Source: Hippasteria phrygiana (lineage: Eukaryota > Echinodermata > Asteroidea > Valvatida > Goniasteridae). Taken from it: a DNA stretch of 64,000 nucleotides. The position numbers and the translations under genes are program-made. Below the pieces are notes generated by a model. That model made no database searches, was not told the origin of the DNA, and saw nothing but the letters and a program-made list of their open reading frames with translations. Where the stretch lies: positions 1,072,001 to 1,136,000 of the forward strand of contig JAZGUH010000451.1 in the NCBI GenBank assembly GCA_037893225.1. The letters run 5' to 3'. Below are positions 38,245-51,821 of this stretch, piece by piece; positions within the stretch are counted from its first letter, which is position 1; the number at the start of each line of letters is the position of its first letter.

Positions 38245-39648
38245 GAGGTTTGAATTTTCTCGAAGAGTTCTAACGCTGTGAAGCTGGCGATGGTCTCAAA
38301 TTGTTGCGCTAGATCTAAGCTACCCATACGTGTGAAAATTGCTGTATTTGGTCAATATCCCATTCAATTATGAACAGGGAAAGGAGGGGCGTTCATCTGA
38401 AAATGTGGCAAACGTTAAGCAGTCACAATGAAGTAAACGGGAGAACGCACACAGAGTTTATGGGAAGAAATGTGTTGCGAGGTTTGAATTTTCTCGAAGA
38501 GTTCTCACGCTGTAAAGCTGGCGATGGTCTGAAATTGTTGCGCTATATCTAAGCTACCCATAAGTGTGAAAATTACTGGATTTGGTCAATATACCATTCA
38601 ATTATGAACAGGGAAAGGAGGGGCGTTCATCTGAAAATGTGGCAAACGTTAAGCAGCCACAATGCAGTAAACCGGAGAACGCACACAGAGTTCACGGGAA
38701 GAAATTTTTTGAGAGGTTTGAATTTTCTCGAAGAGTTCTGACGCTGTGAAGCTGGAGATGGTCTCAAATTGTTGCGCTAGATCTAAGCTACCCATACGTG
38801 TGAAAATTACTGGATTTGGTCAATATCCCATTCAATTATGAACAGGGAAAGGAGGGGCGTTCATCTGAAAATGTGGCAAACGTTAAGCAGTCACAATGCA
38901 GTAAACGGAAGAACGCACACAGAGTTCATAGAAGGAAATTTGTTGCGAGGTTTGAATTTTCTCGAAGAGTTCTAACGCTGTGAAGCTGGCGATGGTCTCA
39001 AATTGTTGCGCTAGATCTAAGCTACCCATACGTGTAACAATTACTGGATTTGTTCAATATACCATTCAATTATGAACAGGGAAAGGAGGGGCGTTCATCT
39101 GAAAATGTGGCAAACGTTAAGCAGTCACAATGAAATAAACGGGAGAACGCACACAGAGTTTATGGGAAGAAATTTGTTGCGAGGTTTGAATTTTCTCGAA
39201 GAGTTCTCACGCTGTGAAGCTAGCGATGGTCTCAAATTGTTGCGCTAGATCTAAGCTACCCATACGTGTGAAAATTGCTGGATTTGGTCAATATCCCAGT
39301 AAATTATGAACAGGGAAAGGAGGGGCGTTCATTTGAAAATTTGGCAAACGTTAAGCAGTCACAATGCAGTAAACGGGAGAACGCACACAGAGTTCACGGG
39401 AAGAAATTAGTTGCGAGATTTGAATTTTCTCGAAGAGTTCTAACGCTGTGAAGCTGGCGATGGTCTCAAATTGTTGCCCTAGATCTAAGCTACCCATAAG
39501 TGTGAAAATTACTGGATTTGGTCAATATACCATTCAATTATGAACAGGGAAAGGAGGGGCGTTCATCTGAAAATGTGGCAAACGTTAAGCAGCCACAATG
39601 AAGTAAACCGGAGAACGCACACAGAGTTCACAGGAAGAAATTTGTTGC
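38245..39648. repeat. Domain E unit 2, 6-monomer type
   Basis: 1404 bp after unit 1 with the same order. The first monomer is a hybrid: 5' part ctgtatttgg with cccattcaatt, 3' part gaagtaaacggg. Compared with the 8-monomer unit, this is what a crossover deleting two monomers would leave, with the exchange falling between about 38350 and 38405. Confidence 0.85.
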
Positions 39649-41521
39649 GAGGTTTGAATTTTCTCGAAGAGTTCTAACGCTGTGAAGCTGGCGATGGTCT
39701 CAAATTGTTGCGCTAGATCTAAGCTACCCATACGTGTGAAAATTGCTGTATTTGGTCAATATCCCATTCAATTATGAACAGGGAAAGGAGGGGCGTTCAT
39801 CTAAAAATGTGGCAAACGTTAAGCAGTCACAATGAAGTAAACGGGAGAACGCACACAGAGTTTATGGGAAGAAATGTGTTGCGAGGTTTGAATTTTCTCG
39901 AAGAGTTATCACGCTGTAAAGCTGGCGATGGTCTGAAATTGTTGCGCTATATCTAAGCTACCCATAAGTGTGAAAATTACTGGATTTGGTCAATATACCA
40001 TTCAATTATGAACAGGGAAAGGAGGGGCGTTCATCTGAAAATGTGGCAAACGTTAAGCAGCCACAATGCAGTAAACCGGAGAACGCACACAGAGTTCACG
40101 GGAAGAAATTTTTTGAGAGGTTTGAATTTTCTCGAAGAGTTCTGACGCTGTGAAGCTGGAGATGGTCTCAAATTGTTGCGCTAGATCTAAGCTACCCATA
40201 CGTGTGAAAATTACTGGATTTGGTCAATATCCCATTCAATTATGAACAGGGAAAGGAGGGGCGTTCATCTGAAAATGTGGCAAACGTTAAGCAGTCACAA
40301 TGCAGTAAACGGAAGAACGCACACAGAGTTCATAGAAGGAAATTTGTTGCGAGGTTTGAATTTTCTCGAAGAGTTCTAACGCTGTGAAGCTGGCGATGGT
40401 CTCAAATTGTTGCGCTAGATCTAAGCTACCCATACGTGTAACAATTACTGGATTTGTTCAATATACCATTCAATTATGAACAGGGAAAGGAGGGGCGTTC
40501 ATCTGAAAATGTGGCAAACGTTAAGCAGTCACAATGAAATAAACGGGAGAACGCACACAGAGTTTATGGGAAGAAATTTGTTGCGAGGTTTGAATTTTCT
40601 CGAAGAGTTCTCACGCTGTGAAGCTAGCGATGGTCTCAAATTGTTGCGCTAGATCTAAGCTACCCATACGTGTGAAAATTGCTGGATTTGGTCAATATCC
40701 CAGTAAATTATGAACAGGGAAAGGAGGGGCGTTCATTTGAAAATGTGGCAAACGTTAAGCAGTCACAATGCAGTAAACGGGAGAACGCACACAGAGTTCA
40801 CGGGAAGAAATTAGTTGCGAGATTTGAATTTTCTCGAAGAGTTCTAACGCTGTGAAGCTGGCGATGGTCTCAAATTGTTGCCCTAGATCTAAGCTACCCA
40901 TAAGTGTGAAAATTACTGGATTTGGTCAATATACCATTCAATTATGAACAGGGAAAGGAGGGGCGTTCATCTGAAAATGTGGCAAACGTTAAGCAGCCAC
41001 AATGCAGTAAACCGGAGAACGCACACAGAGTTCACAGGAAGAAATTTGTTGCGAGGTTTGAATTTTCTCGAAGAGTTCTAACGCTGTGAAGCTGGCGATG
41101 GTCTCAAATTGTTGCGCTAGATCTAAGCTACCCATACGTGTGAAAATTGCTGTATTTGGTCAATATCCCATTCAATTATGAACAGGGAAAGGAGGGGCGT
41201 TCATCTGAAAATTTGGCAAACGTTAAGCAGCCACAATGCAGTAAACGGGAGAACGCACACAGAGTTTATGGGAAGAAATTTGTTGCGAGGTTTGAATTTT
41301 CTCGAAGAGTTCTAACGCTGTGAAGCTGGCGATGGTCTGAAATTGTTGCGCTATATCTAAGCTACCCGTAAGTGTGAAAATTACTGGATTTGGTCAATAT
41401 AACATTAAATTATGAGCAGGGAAAGGAAGGGGCGTTCATCTCAAAATGTGGCAAACGTTAAGCAGTCACAATGCAGTAAACGGAAGAACGCACACAGAGT
41501 TCACGGGAAGAAATTTGTTGC
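39649..41521. repeat. Domain E unit 3, 8-monomer type
   Basis: Monomers at 39649, 39883, 40117, 40351, 40585, 40819, 41053 and 41287. The last is 235 bp (ggaagggg) and carries tataacatt, shared only with unit 4. Private change: gagttatcacg near 39904. Confidence 0.85.
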
Positions 41522-43394
41522 GAGGTTTGAATTTTCTCGAAGAGTTCTAACGCTGTGAAGCTGGCGATGGTCTCAAATTGTTGCGCTAGATCTAAGCTAC
41601 TCATACGTGTGAAAATTGCTGGATTTGGTCAATATTCCATTAAATTATGAACAGGGAAAGGAGGGGCGTTCATCTGAAAATGTGGCAAACGTTAAGCAGT
41701 CACAATGAAGTAAACGGGAGAACGCACACAGAGTTTATGGGAAGACATTTGTTGCGAGGTTTGAATTTTCTCGAAGAGTTCTCACGCTGTAAAGCTGGCG
41801 ATGGTCTGAAATTGTTGCGCTATATCTAAGCTACCCATAAGTGTGAAAATTACTGGATTTGGTCAATATACCATTCAATTATGAACAGGGAAAGGAGGGG
41901 CGTTCATCTGAAAATGTGGCAAACGTTAAGCAGCCACAATGCAGTAAACCGGAGAACGCACACAGAGTTCACGGGAAGAAATGTTTTGAGAGGTTTGAAT
42001 TTTCTCGAAGAGTTCTGACGCTGTGAAGCTGGAGATGGTCTCAAATTGTTGCGCTAGATCTAAGCTACCCATACGTGTGAAAATTACTGGATTTGGTCAA
42101 TATCCCATTCAATTATGAACAGGGAAAGGAGGGGCGTTCATCTGAAAATGTGGCAAACGTTAAGCAGTCACAATGCAGTAAACGGAAGAACGCACACAGA
42201 GTTCATAGAAGGAAATTTGTTGCGAGGTTTGAATTTTCTCGAAGAGTTCTAACGCTGTGAAGCTGGCGATGGTCTCAAATTGTTGCGCTAGATCTAAGCT
42301 ACCCATACGTGTAACAATTACTGGATTTGTTCAATATACCATTCAATTATGAACAGGGAAAGGAGGGGCGTTCATCTGAAAATGTGGCAAACGTTAAGCA
42401 GTCACAATGAAATAAACGGGAGAACGCACACAGAGTTTATGGGAAGAAATTTGTTGCGAGGTTTGAATTTTCTCGAAGAGTTCTCACGCTGTGAAGCTAG
42501 CGATGGTCTCAAATTGTTGCGCTAGATCTAAGCTACCCATACGTGTGAAAATTGCTGGATTTGGTCAATATCCCAGTAAATTATGAACAGGGAAAGGAGG
42601 GGCGTTCATTTGAAAATGTGGCAAACGTTAAGCAGTCACAATGCAGTAAACGGGAGAACGCACACAGAGTTCACGGGAAGAAATTAGTTGCGAGATTTGA
42701 ATTTTCTCGAAGAGTTCTAACGCTGTGAAGCTGGCGATGGTCTCAAATTGTTGCCCTAGATCTAAGCTACCCATAAGTGTGAAAATTACTGGATTTGGTC
42801 AATATACCATTCAATTATGAACAGGGAAAGGAGGGGCGTTCATCTGAAAATGTGGCAAACGTTAAGCAGCCACAATGCAGTAAACCGGAGAACGCACACA
42901 GAGTTCACAGGAAGAAATTTGTTGCGAGGTTTGAATTTTCTCGAAGAGTTCTAACGCTGTGAAGCTGGCGATGGTCTCAAATTGTTGCGCTAGATCTAAG
43001 CTACCCATACGTGTGAAAATTGCTGTATTTGGTCAATATCCCATTCAATTATGAACAGGGAAAGGAGGGGCGTTCATCTGAAAATTTGGCAAACGTTAAG
43101 CAGCCACAATGCAGTAAACGGGAGAACGCACACAGAGTTTATGGGAAGAAATTTGTTGCGAGGTTTGAATTTTCTCGAAGAGTTCTAACGCTGTGAAGCT
43201 GGCGATGGTCTGAAATTGTTGCGCTATATCTAAGCTACCCGTAAGTGTGAAAATTACTGGATTTGGTCAATATAACATTAAATTATGAGCAGGGAAAGGA
43301 AGGGGCGTTCATCTCAAAATGTGGCAAACGTTAAGCAGTCACAATGCAGTAAACGGAAGAACGCACACAGAGTTCACGGGAAGAAATTTGTTGC
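41522..43394. repeat. Domain E unit 4, 8-monomer type
   Basis: Copy of the 8-monomer type starting with the gacatttgttg class. It shares tataacatt with unit 3, indicating local pairwise duplication. Confidence 0.85.
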
Positions 43395-44798
43395 GAGGTT
43401 TGAATTTTCTCGAAGAGTTCTAACGCTGTGAAGCTGGCGATGGTCTCAAATTGTTGCGCTAGATCTAAGCTACTCATACGTGTGAAAATTGCTGGATTTG
43501 GTCAATATTCCATTAAATTATGAACAGGGAAAGGAGGGGCGTTCATCTGAAAATGTGGCAAACGTTAAGCAGTCACAATGAAGTAAACGGGAGAACGCAC
43601 ACAGAGTTTATGGGAAGACATTTGTTGCGAGGTTTGAATTTTCTCGAAGAGTTCTCACGCTGTAAAGCTGGCGATGGTCTGAAATTGTTGCGCTATATCT
43701 AAGCTACCCATAAGTGTGAAAATTACTGGATTTGGTCAATATACCATTCAATTATGAACAGGGAAAGGAGGGGCGTTCATCTGAAAATGTGGCAAACGTT
43801 AAGCAGCCACAATGCAGTAAACCGGAGAACGCACACAGAGTTCACGGGAAGAAATGTTTTGAGAGGTTTGAATTTTCTCGAAGAGTTCTGACGCTGTGAA
43901 GCTGGAGATGGTCTCAAATTGTTGCGCTAGATCTAAGCTACCCATACGTGTGAAAATTACTGGATTTGGTCAATATCCCATTCAATTATGAACAGGGAAA
44001 GGAGGGGCGTTCATCTGAAAATGTGGCAAACGTTAAGCAGTCACAATGCAGTAAACGGAAGAACGCACACAGAGTTCATAGAAGGAAATTTGTTGCGAGG
44101 TTTGAATTTTCTCGAAGAGTTCTAACGCTGTGAAGCTGGCGATGGTCTCAAATTGTTGCGCTAGATCTAAGCTACCCATACGTGTAACAATTACTGGATT
44201 TGTTCAATATACCATTCAATTATGAACAGGGAAAGGAGGGGCGTTCATCTGAAAATGTGGCAAACGTTAAGCAGTCACAATGAAATAAACGGGAGAACGC
44301 ACACAGAGTTTATGGGAAGAAATTTGTTGCGAGGTTTGAATTTTCTCGAAGAGTTCTCACGCTGTGAAGCTAGCGATGGTCTCAAATTGTTGCGCTAGAT
44401 CTAAGCTACCCATACGTGTGAAAATTGCTGGATTTGGTCAATATCCCAGTAAATTATGAACAGGGAAAGGAGGGGCGTTCATTTGAAAATTTGGCAAACG
44501 TTAAGCAGTCACAATGCAGTAAACGGGAGAACGCACACAGAGTTCACGGGAAGAAATTAGTTGCGAGATTTGAATTTTCTCGAAGAGTTCTAACGCTGTG
44601 AAGCTGGCGATGGTCTCAAATTGTTGCCCTAGATCTAAGCTACCCATAAGTGTGAAAATTACTGGATTTGGTCAATATACCATTCAATTATGAACAGGGA
44701 AAGGAGGGGCGTTCATCTGAAAATGTGGCAAACGTTAAGCAGCCACAATGAAGTAAACCGGAGAACGCACACAGAGTTCACAGGAAGAAATTTGTTGC
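43395..44798. repeat. Domain E unit 5, 6-monomer type
   Basis: Starts with the gacatttgttg class but ends with the 6-unit markers, so the front and back of a unit can come from different lineages. Confidence 0.85.
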
Positions 44799-46671
44799 GA
44801 GGTTTGAATTTTCTCGAAGAGTTCTAACGCTGTGAAGCTGGCGATGGTCTCAAATTGTTGCGCTAGATCTAAGCTACCCATACGTGTGAAAATTGCTGTA
44901 TTTGGTCAATATCCCATTCAATTATGAACAGGGAAAGGAGGGGCGTTCATCTAAAAATGTGGCAAACGTTAAGCAGTCACAATGAAGTAAACGGGAGAAC
45001 GCACACAGAGTTTATGGGAAGAAATGTGTTGCGAGGTTTGAATTTTCTCGAAGAGTTCTCACGCTGTAAAGCTGGCGATGGTCTGAAATTGTTGCGCTAT
45101 ATCTAAGCTACCCATAAGTGTGAAAATTGCTGGATTTGGTCAATATACCATTCAATTATGAACAGGGAAAGGAGGGGCGTTCATCTGAAAATGTGGCAAA
45201 CGTTAAGCAGCCACAATGCAGTAAACCGGAGAACGCACACAGAGTTCACGGGAAGAAATTTTTTGAGAGGTTTGAATTTTCTCGAAGAGTTCTGACGCTG
45301 TGAAGCTGGAGATGGTCTCAAATTGTTGCGCTAGATCTAAGCTACCCATACGTGTGAAAATTACTGGATTTGGTCAATATCCCATTCAATTATGAACAGG
45401 GAAAGGAGGGGCGTTCATCTGAAAATGTGGCAAACGTTAAGCAGTCACAATGCAGTAAACGGAAGAACGCACACAGAGTTCATAGAAGGAAATTTGTTGC
45501 GAGGTTTGAATTTTCTCGAAGAGTTCTAACGCTGTGAAGCTGGCGATGGTCTCAAATTGTTGCGCTAGATCTAAGCTACCCATACGTGTAACAATTACTG
45601 GATTTGTTCAATATACCATTCAATTATGAACAGGGAAAGGAGGGGCGTTCATCTGAAAATGTGGCAAACGTTAAGCAGTCACAATGAAATAAACGGGAGA
45701 ACGCACACAGAGTTTATGGGAAGAAATTTGTTGCGAGGTTTGAATTTTCTCGAAGAGTTCTCACGCTGTGAAGCTAGCGATGGTCTCAAATTGTTGCGCT
45801 AGATCTAAGCTACCCATACGTGTGAAAATTGCTGGATTTGGTCAATATCCCAGTAAATTATGAACAGGGAAAGGAGGGGCGTTCATTTGAAAATGTGGCA
45901 AACGTTAAGCAGTCACAATGCAGTAAACGGGAGAACGCACACAGAGTTCACGGGAAGAAATTAGTTGCGAGATTTGAATTTTCTCGAAGAGTTCTAACGC
46001 TGTGAAGCTGGCGATGGTCTCAAATTGTTGCCCTAGATCTAAGCTACCCATAAGTGTGAAAATTACTGGATTTGGTCAATATACCATTCAATTATGAACA
46101 GGGAAAGGAGGGGCGTTCATCTGAAAATGTGGCAAACGTTAAGCAGCCACAATGCAGTAAACCGGAGAACGCACACAGAGTTCACAGGAAGAAATTTGTT
46201 GCGAGGTTTGAATTTTCTCGAAGAGTTCTAACGCTGTGAAGCTGGCGATGGTCTCAAATTGTTGCGCTAGATCTAAGCTACCCATACGTGTGAAAATTGC
46301 TGTATTTGGTCAATATCCCATTCAATTATGAACAGGGAAAGGAGGGGCGTTCATCTGAAAATTTGGCAAACGTTAAGCAGCCACAATGCAGTAAACGGGA
46401 GAACGCACACAGAGTTTATGGGAAGAAATTTGTTGCGAGGTTTGAATTTTCTCGAAGAGTTCTAACGCTGTGAAGCTGGCGATGGTCTGAAATTGTTGCG
46501 CTATATCTAAGCTACCCGTAAGTGTGAAAATTACTGGATTTGGTCAATATCCCATTAAATTATGAGCAGGGAAAGGAAGGGGCGTTCATCTCAAAATGTG
46601 GCAAACGTTAAGCAGTCACAATGCAGTAAACGGAAGAACGCACACAGAGTTCACGGGAAGAAATTTGTTGC
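44799..46671. repeat. Domain E unit 6, 8-monomer type
   Basis: Starts with the aatgtgttg class and ends with the 8-unit markers, with tatcccatt in place of the tataacatt of units 3 and 4. Private change: attgctgg near 45126. Confidence 0.85.
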
Positions 46672-48075
46672 GAGGTTTGAATTTTCTCGAAGAGTTCTAA
46701 CGCTGTGAAGCTGGCGATGGTCTCAAATTGTTGCGCTAGATCTAAGCTACTCATACGTGTGAAAATTGCTGGATTTGGTCAATATTCCATTAAATTATGA
46801 ACAGGGAAAGGAGGGGCGTTCATCTGAAAATGTGGCAAACGTTAAGCAGTCACAATGAAGTAAACGGGAAAACGCACACAGAGTTTATGGGAAGACATTT
46901 GTTGCGAGGTTTGAATTTTCTCGAAGAGTTCTCACGCTGTAAAGCTGGCGATGGTCTGAAATTGTTGCGCTATATCTAAGCTACCCATAAGTGTGAAAAT
47001 TACTGGATTTGGTCAATATACCATTCAATTATGAACAGGGAAAGGAGGGGCGTTCATCTGAAAATGTGGCAAACGTTAAGCAGCCACAATGCAGTAAACC
47101 GGAGAACGCACACAGAGTTCACGGGAAGAAATGTTTTGAGAGGTTTGAATTTTCTCGAAGAGTTCTGACGCTGTGAAGCTGGAGATGGTCTCAAATTGTT
47201 GCGCTAGATCTAAGCTACCCATACGTGTGAAAATTACTGGATTTGGTCAATATCCCATTCAATTATGAACAGGGAAAGGAGGGGCGTTCATCTGAAAATG
47301 TGGCAAACGTTAAGCAGTCACAATGCAGTAAACGGAAGAACGCACACAGAGTTCATAGAAGGAAATTTGTTGCGAGGTTTGAATTTTCTCGAAGAGTTCT
47401 AACGCTGTGAAGCTGGCGATGGTCTCAAATTGTTGCGCTAGATCTAAGCTACCCATACGTGTAACAATTACTGGATTTGTTCAATATACCATTCAATTAT
47501 GAACAGGGAAAGGAGGGGCGTTCATCTGAAAATGTGGCAAACGTTAAGCAGTCACAATGAAATAAACGGGAGAACGCACACAGAGTTTATGGGAAGAAAT
47601 TTGTTGCGAGGTTTGAATTTTCTCGAAGAGTTCTCACGCTGTGAAGCTAGCGATGGTCTCAAATTGTTGCGCTAGATCTAAGCTACCCATACGTGTGAAA
47701 ATTGCTGGATTTGGTCAATATCCCAGTAAATTATGAACAGGGAAAGGAGGGGCGTTCATTTGAAAATTTGGCAAACGTTAAGCAGTCACAATGCAGTAAA
47801 CGGGAGAACGCACACAGAGTTCACGGGAAGAAATTAGTTGCGAGATTTGAATTTTCTCGAAGAGTTCTAACGCTGTGAAGCTGGCGATGGTCTCAAATTG
47901 TTGCCCTAGATCTAAGCTACCCATAAGTGTGAAAATTACTGGATTTGGTCAATATACCATTCAATTATGAACAGGGAAAGGAGGGGCGTTCATCTGAAAA
48001 TGTGGCAAACGTTAAGCAGCCACAATGAAGTAAACCGGAGAACGCACACAGAGTTCACAGGAAGAAATTTGTTGC
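46672..48075. repeat. Domain E unit 7, 6-monomer type
   Basis: Same composition as unit 5, offset 3277 bp (one 6-unit plus one 8-unit). Private change: aacgggaaaacg near 46865. Confidence 0.85.
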
Positions 48076-49948
48076 GAGGTTTGAATTTTCTCGAAGAGTT
48101 CTAACGCTGTGAAGCTGGCGATGGTCTCAAATTGTTGCGCTAGATCTAAGCTACCCATACGTGTGAAAATTGCTGTATTTGGTCAATATCCCATTCAATT
48201 ATGAACAGGGAAAGGAGGGGCGTTCATCTAAAAATGTGGCAAACGTTAAGCAGTCACAATGAAGTAAACGGGAGAACGCACACAGAGTTTATGGGAAGAA
48301 ATGTGTTGCGAGGTTTGAATTTTCTCGAAGAGTTCTCACGCTGTAAAGCTGGCGATGGTCTGAAATTGTTGCGCTATATCTAAGCTACCCATAAGTGTGA
48401 AAATTACTGGATTTGGTCAATATACCATTCAATTATGAACAGGGAAAGGAGGGGCGTTCATCTGAAAATGTGGCAAACGTTAAGCAGCCACAATGCAGTA
48501 AACCGGAGAACGCACACAGAGTTCACGGGAAGAAATTTTTTGAGAGGTTTGAATTTTCTCGAAGAGTTCTGACGCTGTGAAGCTGGAGATGGTCTCAAAT
48601 TGTTGCGCTAGATCTAAGCTACCCATACGTGTGAAAATTACTGGATTTGGTCAATATCCCATTCAATTATGAACAGGGAAAGGAGGGGCGTTCATCTGAA
48701 AATGTGGCAAACGTTAAGCAGTCACAATGCAGTAAACGGAAGAACGCACACAGAGTTCATTGAAGGAAATTTGTTGCGAGGTTTGAATTTTCTCGAAGAG
48801 TTCTAACGCTGTGAAGCTGGCGATGGTCTCAAATTGTTGCGCTAGATCTAAGCTACCCATACGTGTAACAATTACTGGATTTGTTCAATATACCATTCAA
48901 TTATGAACAGGGAAAGGAGGGGCGTTCATCTGAAAATGTGGCAAACGTTAAGCAGTCACAATGAAATAAACGGGAGAACGCACACAGAGTTTATGGGAAG
49001 AAATTTGTTGCGAGGTTTGAATTTTCTCGAAGAGTTCTCACGCTGTGAAGCTAGCGATGGTCTCAAATTGTTGCGCTAGATCTAAGCTACCCATACGTGT
49101 GAAAATTGCTGGATTTGGTCAATATCCCAGTAAATTATGAACAGGGAAAGGAGGGGCGTTCATTTGAAAATGTGGCAAACGTTAAGCAGTCACAATGCAG
49201 TAAACGGGAGAACGCACACAGAGTTCACGGGAAGAAATTAGTTGCGAGATTTGAATTTTCTCGAAGAGTTCTAACGCTGTGAAGCTGGCGATGGTCTCAA
49301 ATTGTTGCCCTAGATCTAAGCTACCCATAAGTGTGAAAATTACTGGATTTGGTCAATATACCATTCAATTATGAACAGGGAAAGGAGGGGCGTTCATCTG
49401 AAAATGTGGCAAACGTTAAGCAGCCACAATGCAGTAAACCGGAGAACGCACACAGAGTTCACAGGAAGAAATTTGTTGCGAGGTTTGAATTTTCTCGAAG
49501 AGTTCTAACGCTGTGAAGCTGGCGATGGTCTCAAATTGTTGCGCTAGATCTAAGCTACCCATACGTGTGAAAATTGCTGTATTTGGTCAATATCCCATTC
49601 AATTATGAACAGGGAAAGGAGGGGCGTTCATCTGAAAATTTGGCAAACGTTAAGCAGCCACAATGCAGTAAACGGGAGAACGCACACAGAGTTTATGGGA
49701 AGAAATTTGTTGCGAGGTTTGAATTTTCTCGAAGAGTTCTAACGCTGTGAAGCTGGCGATGGTCTGAAATTGTTGCGCTATATCTAAGCTACCCGTAAGT
49801 GTGAAAATTACTGGATTTGGTCAATATCCCATTAAATTATGAGCAGGGAAAGGAAGGGGCGTTCATCTCAAAATGTGGCAAACGTTAAGCAGTCACAATG
49901 CAGTAAACGGAAGAACGCACACAGAGTTCACGGGAAGAAATTTGTTGC
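48076..49948. repeat. Domain E unit 8, 8-monomer type
   Basis: Same composition as unit 6, offset 3277 bp. Private change: ttcattgaagg near 48757. Confidence 0.85.
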
Positions 49949-51821
49949 GAGGTTTGAATTTTCTCGAAGAGTTCTAACGCTGTGAAGCTGGCGATGGTCT
50001 CAAATTGTTGCGCTAGATCTAAGCTACTCATACGTGTGAAAATTGCTGGATTTGGTCAATATTCCATTAAATTATGAACAGGGAAAGGAGGGGCGTTCAT
50101 CTGAAAATGTGGCAAACGTTAAGCAGTCACAATGAAGTAAACGGGAGAACGCACACAGAGTTTATGGGAAGACATTTGTTGCGAGGTTTGAATTTTCTCG
50201 AAGAGTTCTCACGCTGTAAAGCTGGCGATGGTCTGAAATTGTTGCGCTATATCTAAGCTACCCATAAGTGTGAAAATTACTGGATTTGGTCAATATACCA
50301 TTCAATTATGAACAGGGAAAGGAGGGGCGTTCATCTGAAAATGTGGCAAACGTTAAGCAGCCACAATGCAGTAAACCGGAGAACGCACACAGAGTTCACG
50401 GGAAGAAATGTTTTGAGAGGTTTGAATTTTCTCGAAGAGTTCTGACGCTGTGAAGCTGGAGATGGTCTCAAATTGTTGCGCTAGATCTAAGCTACCCATA
50501 CGTGTGAAAATTACTGGATTTGGTCAATATCCCATTCAATTATGAACAGGGAAAGGAGGGGCGTTCATCTGAAAATGTGGCAAACGTTAAGCAGTCACAA
50601 TGCAGTAAACGGAAGAACGCACACAGAGTTCATAGAAGGAAATTTGTTGCGAGGTTTGAATTTTCTCGAAGAGTTCTAACGCTGTGAAGCTGGCGATGGT
50701 CTCAAATTGTTGCGCTAGATCTAAGCTACCCATACGTGTAACAATTACTGGATTTGTTCAATATACCATTCAATTATGAACAGGGAAAGGAGGGGCGTTC
50801 ATCTGAAAATGTGGCAAACGTTAAGCAGTCACAATGAAATAAACGGGAGAACGCACACAGAGTTTATGGGAAGAAATTTGTTGCGAGGTTTGAATTTTCT
50901 CGAAGAGTTCTCACGCTGTGAAGCTAGCGATGGTCTCAAATTGTTGCGCTAGATCTAAGCTACCCATACGTGTGAAAATTGCTGGATTTGGTCAATATCC
51001 CAGTAAATTATGAACAGGGAAAGGAGGGGCGTTCATTTGAAAATGTGGCAAACGTTAAGCAGTCACAATGCAGTAAACGGGAGAACGCACACAGAGTTCA
51101 CGGGAAGAAATTAGTTGCGAGATTTGAATTTTCTCGAAGAGTTCTAACGCTGTGAAGCTGGCGATGGTCTCAAATTGTTGCCCTAGATCTAAGCTACCCA
51201 TAAGTGTGAAAATTACTGGATTTGGTCAATATACCATTCAATTATGAACAGGGAAAGGAGGGGCGTTCATCTGAAAATGTGGCAAACGTTAAGCAGCCAC
51301 AATGCAGTAAACCGGAGAACGCACACAGAGTTCACAGGAAGAAATTTGTTGCGAGGTTTGAATTTTCTCGAAGAGTTCTAACGCTGTGAAGCTGGCGATG
51401 GTCTCAAATTGTTGCGCTAGATCTAAGCTACCCATACGTGTGAAAATTGCTGTATTTGGTCAATATCCCATTCAATTATGAACAGGGAAAGGAGGGGCGT
51501 TCATCTGAAAATTTGGCAAACGTTAAGCAGCCACAATGCAGTAAACGGGAGAACGCACACAGAGTTTATGGGAAGAAATTTGTTGCGAGGTTTGAATTTT
51601 CTCGAAGAGTTCTAACGCTGTGAAGCTGGCGATGGTCTGAAATTGTTGCGCTATATCTAAGCTACCCGTAAGTGTGAAAATTACTGGATTTGGTCAATAT
51701 CCCATTAAATTATGAGCAGGGAAAGGAAGGGGCGTTCATCTCAAAATGTGGCAAACGTTAAGCAGTCACAATGCAGTAAACGGAAGAACGCACACAGAGT
51801 TCACGGGAAGAAATTTGTTGC
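49949..51821. repeat. Domain E unit 9, 8-monomer type
   Basis: Regular 8-monomer unit opening with the gacatttgttg class. A partial tenth unit (51822-53225) follows, with private changes ttgttacgc near 52115, aagccttcac near 52931 and gagttccaacg near 53014, before the array passes into domain F. Confidence 0.84.
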
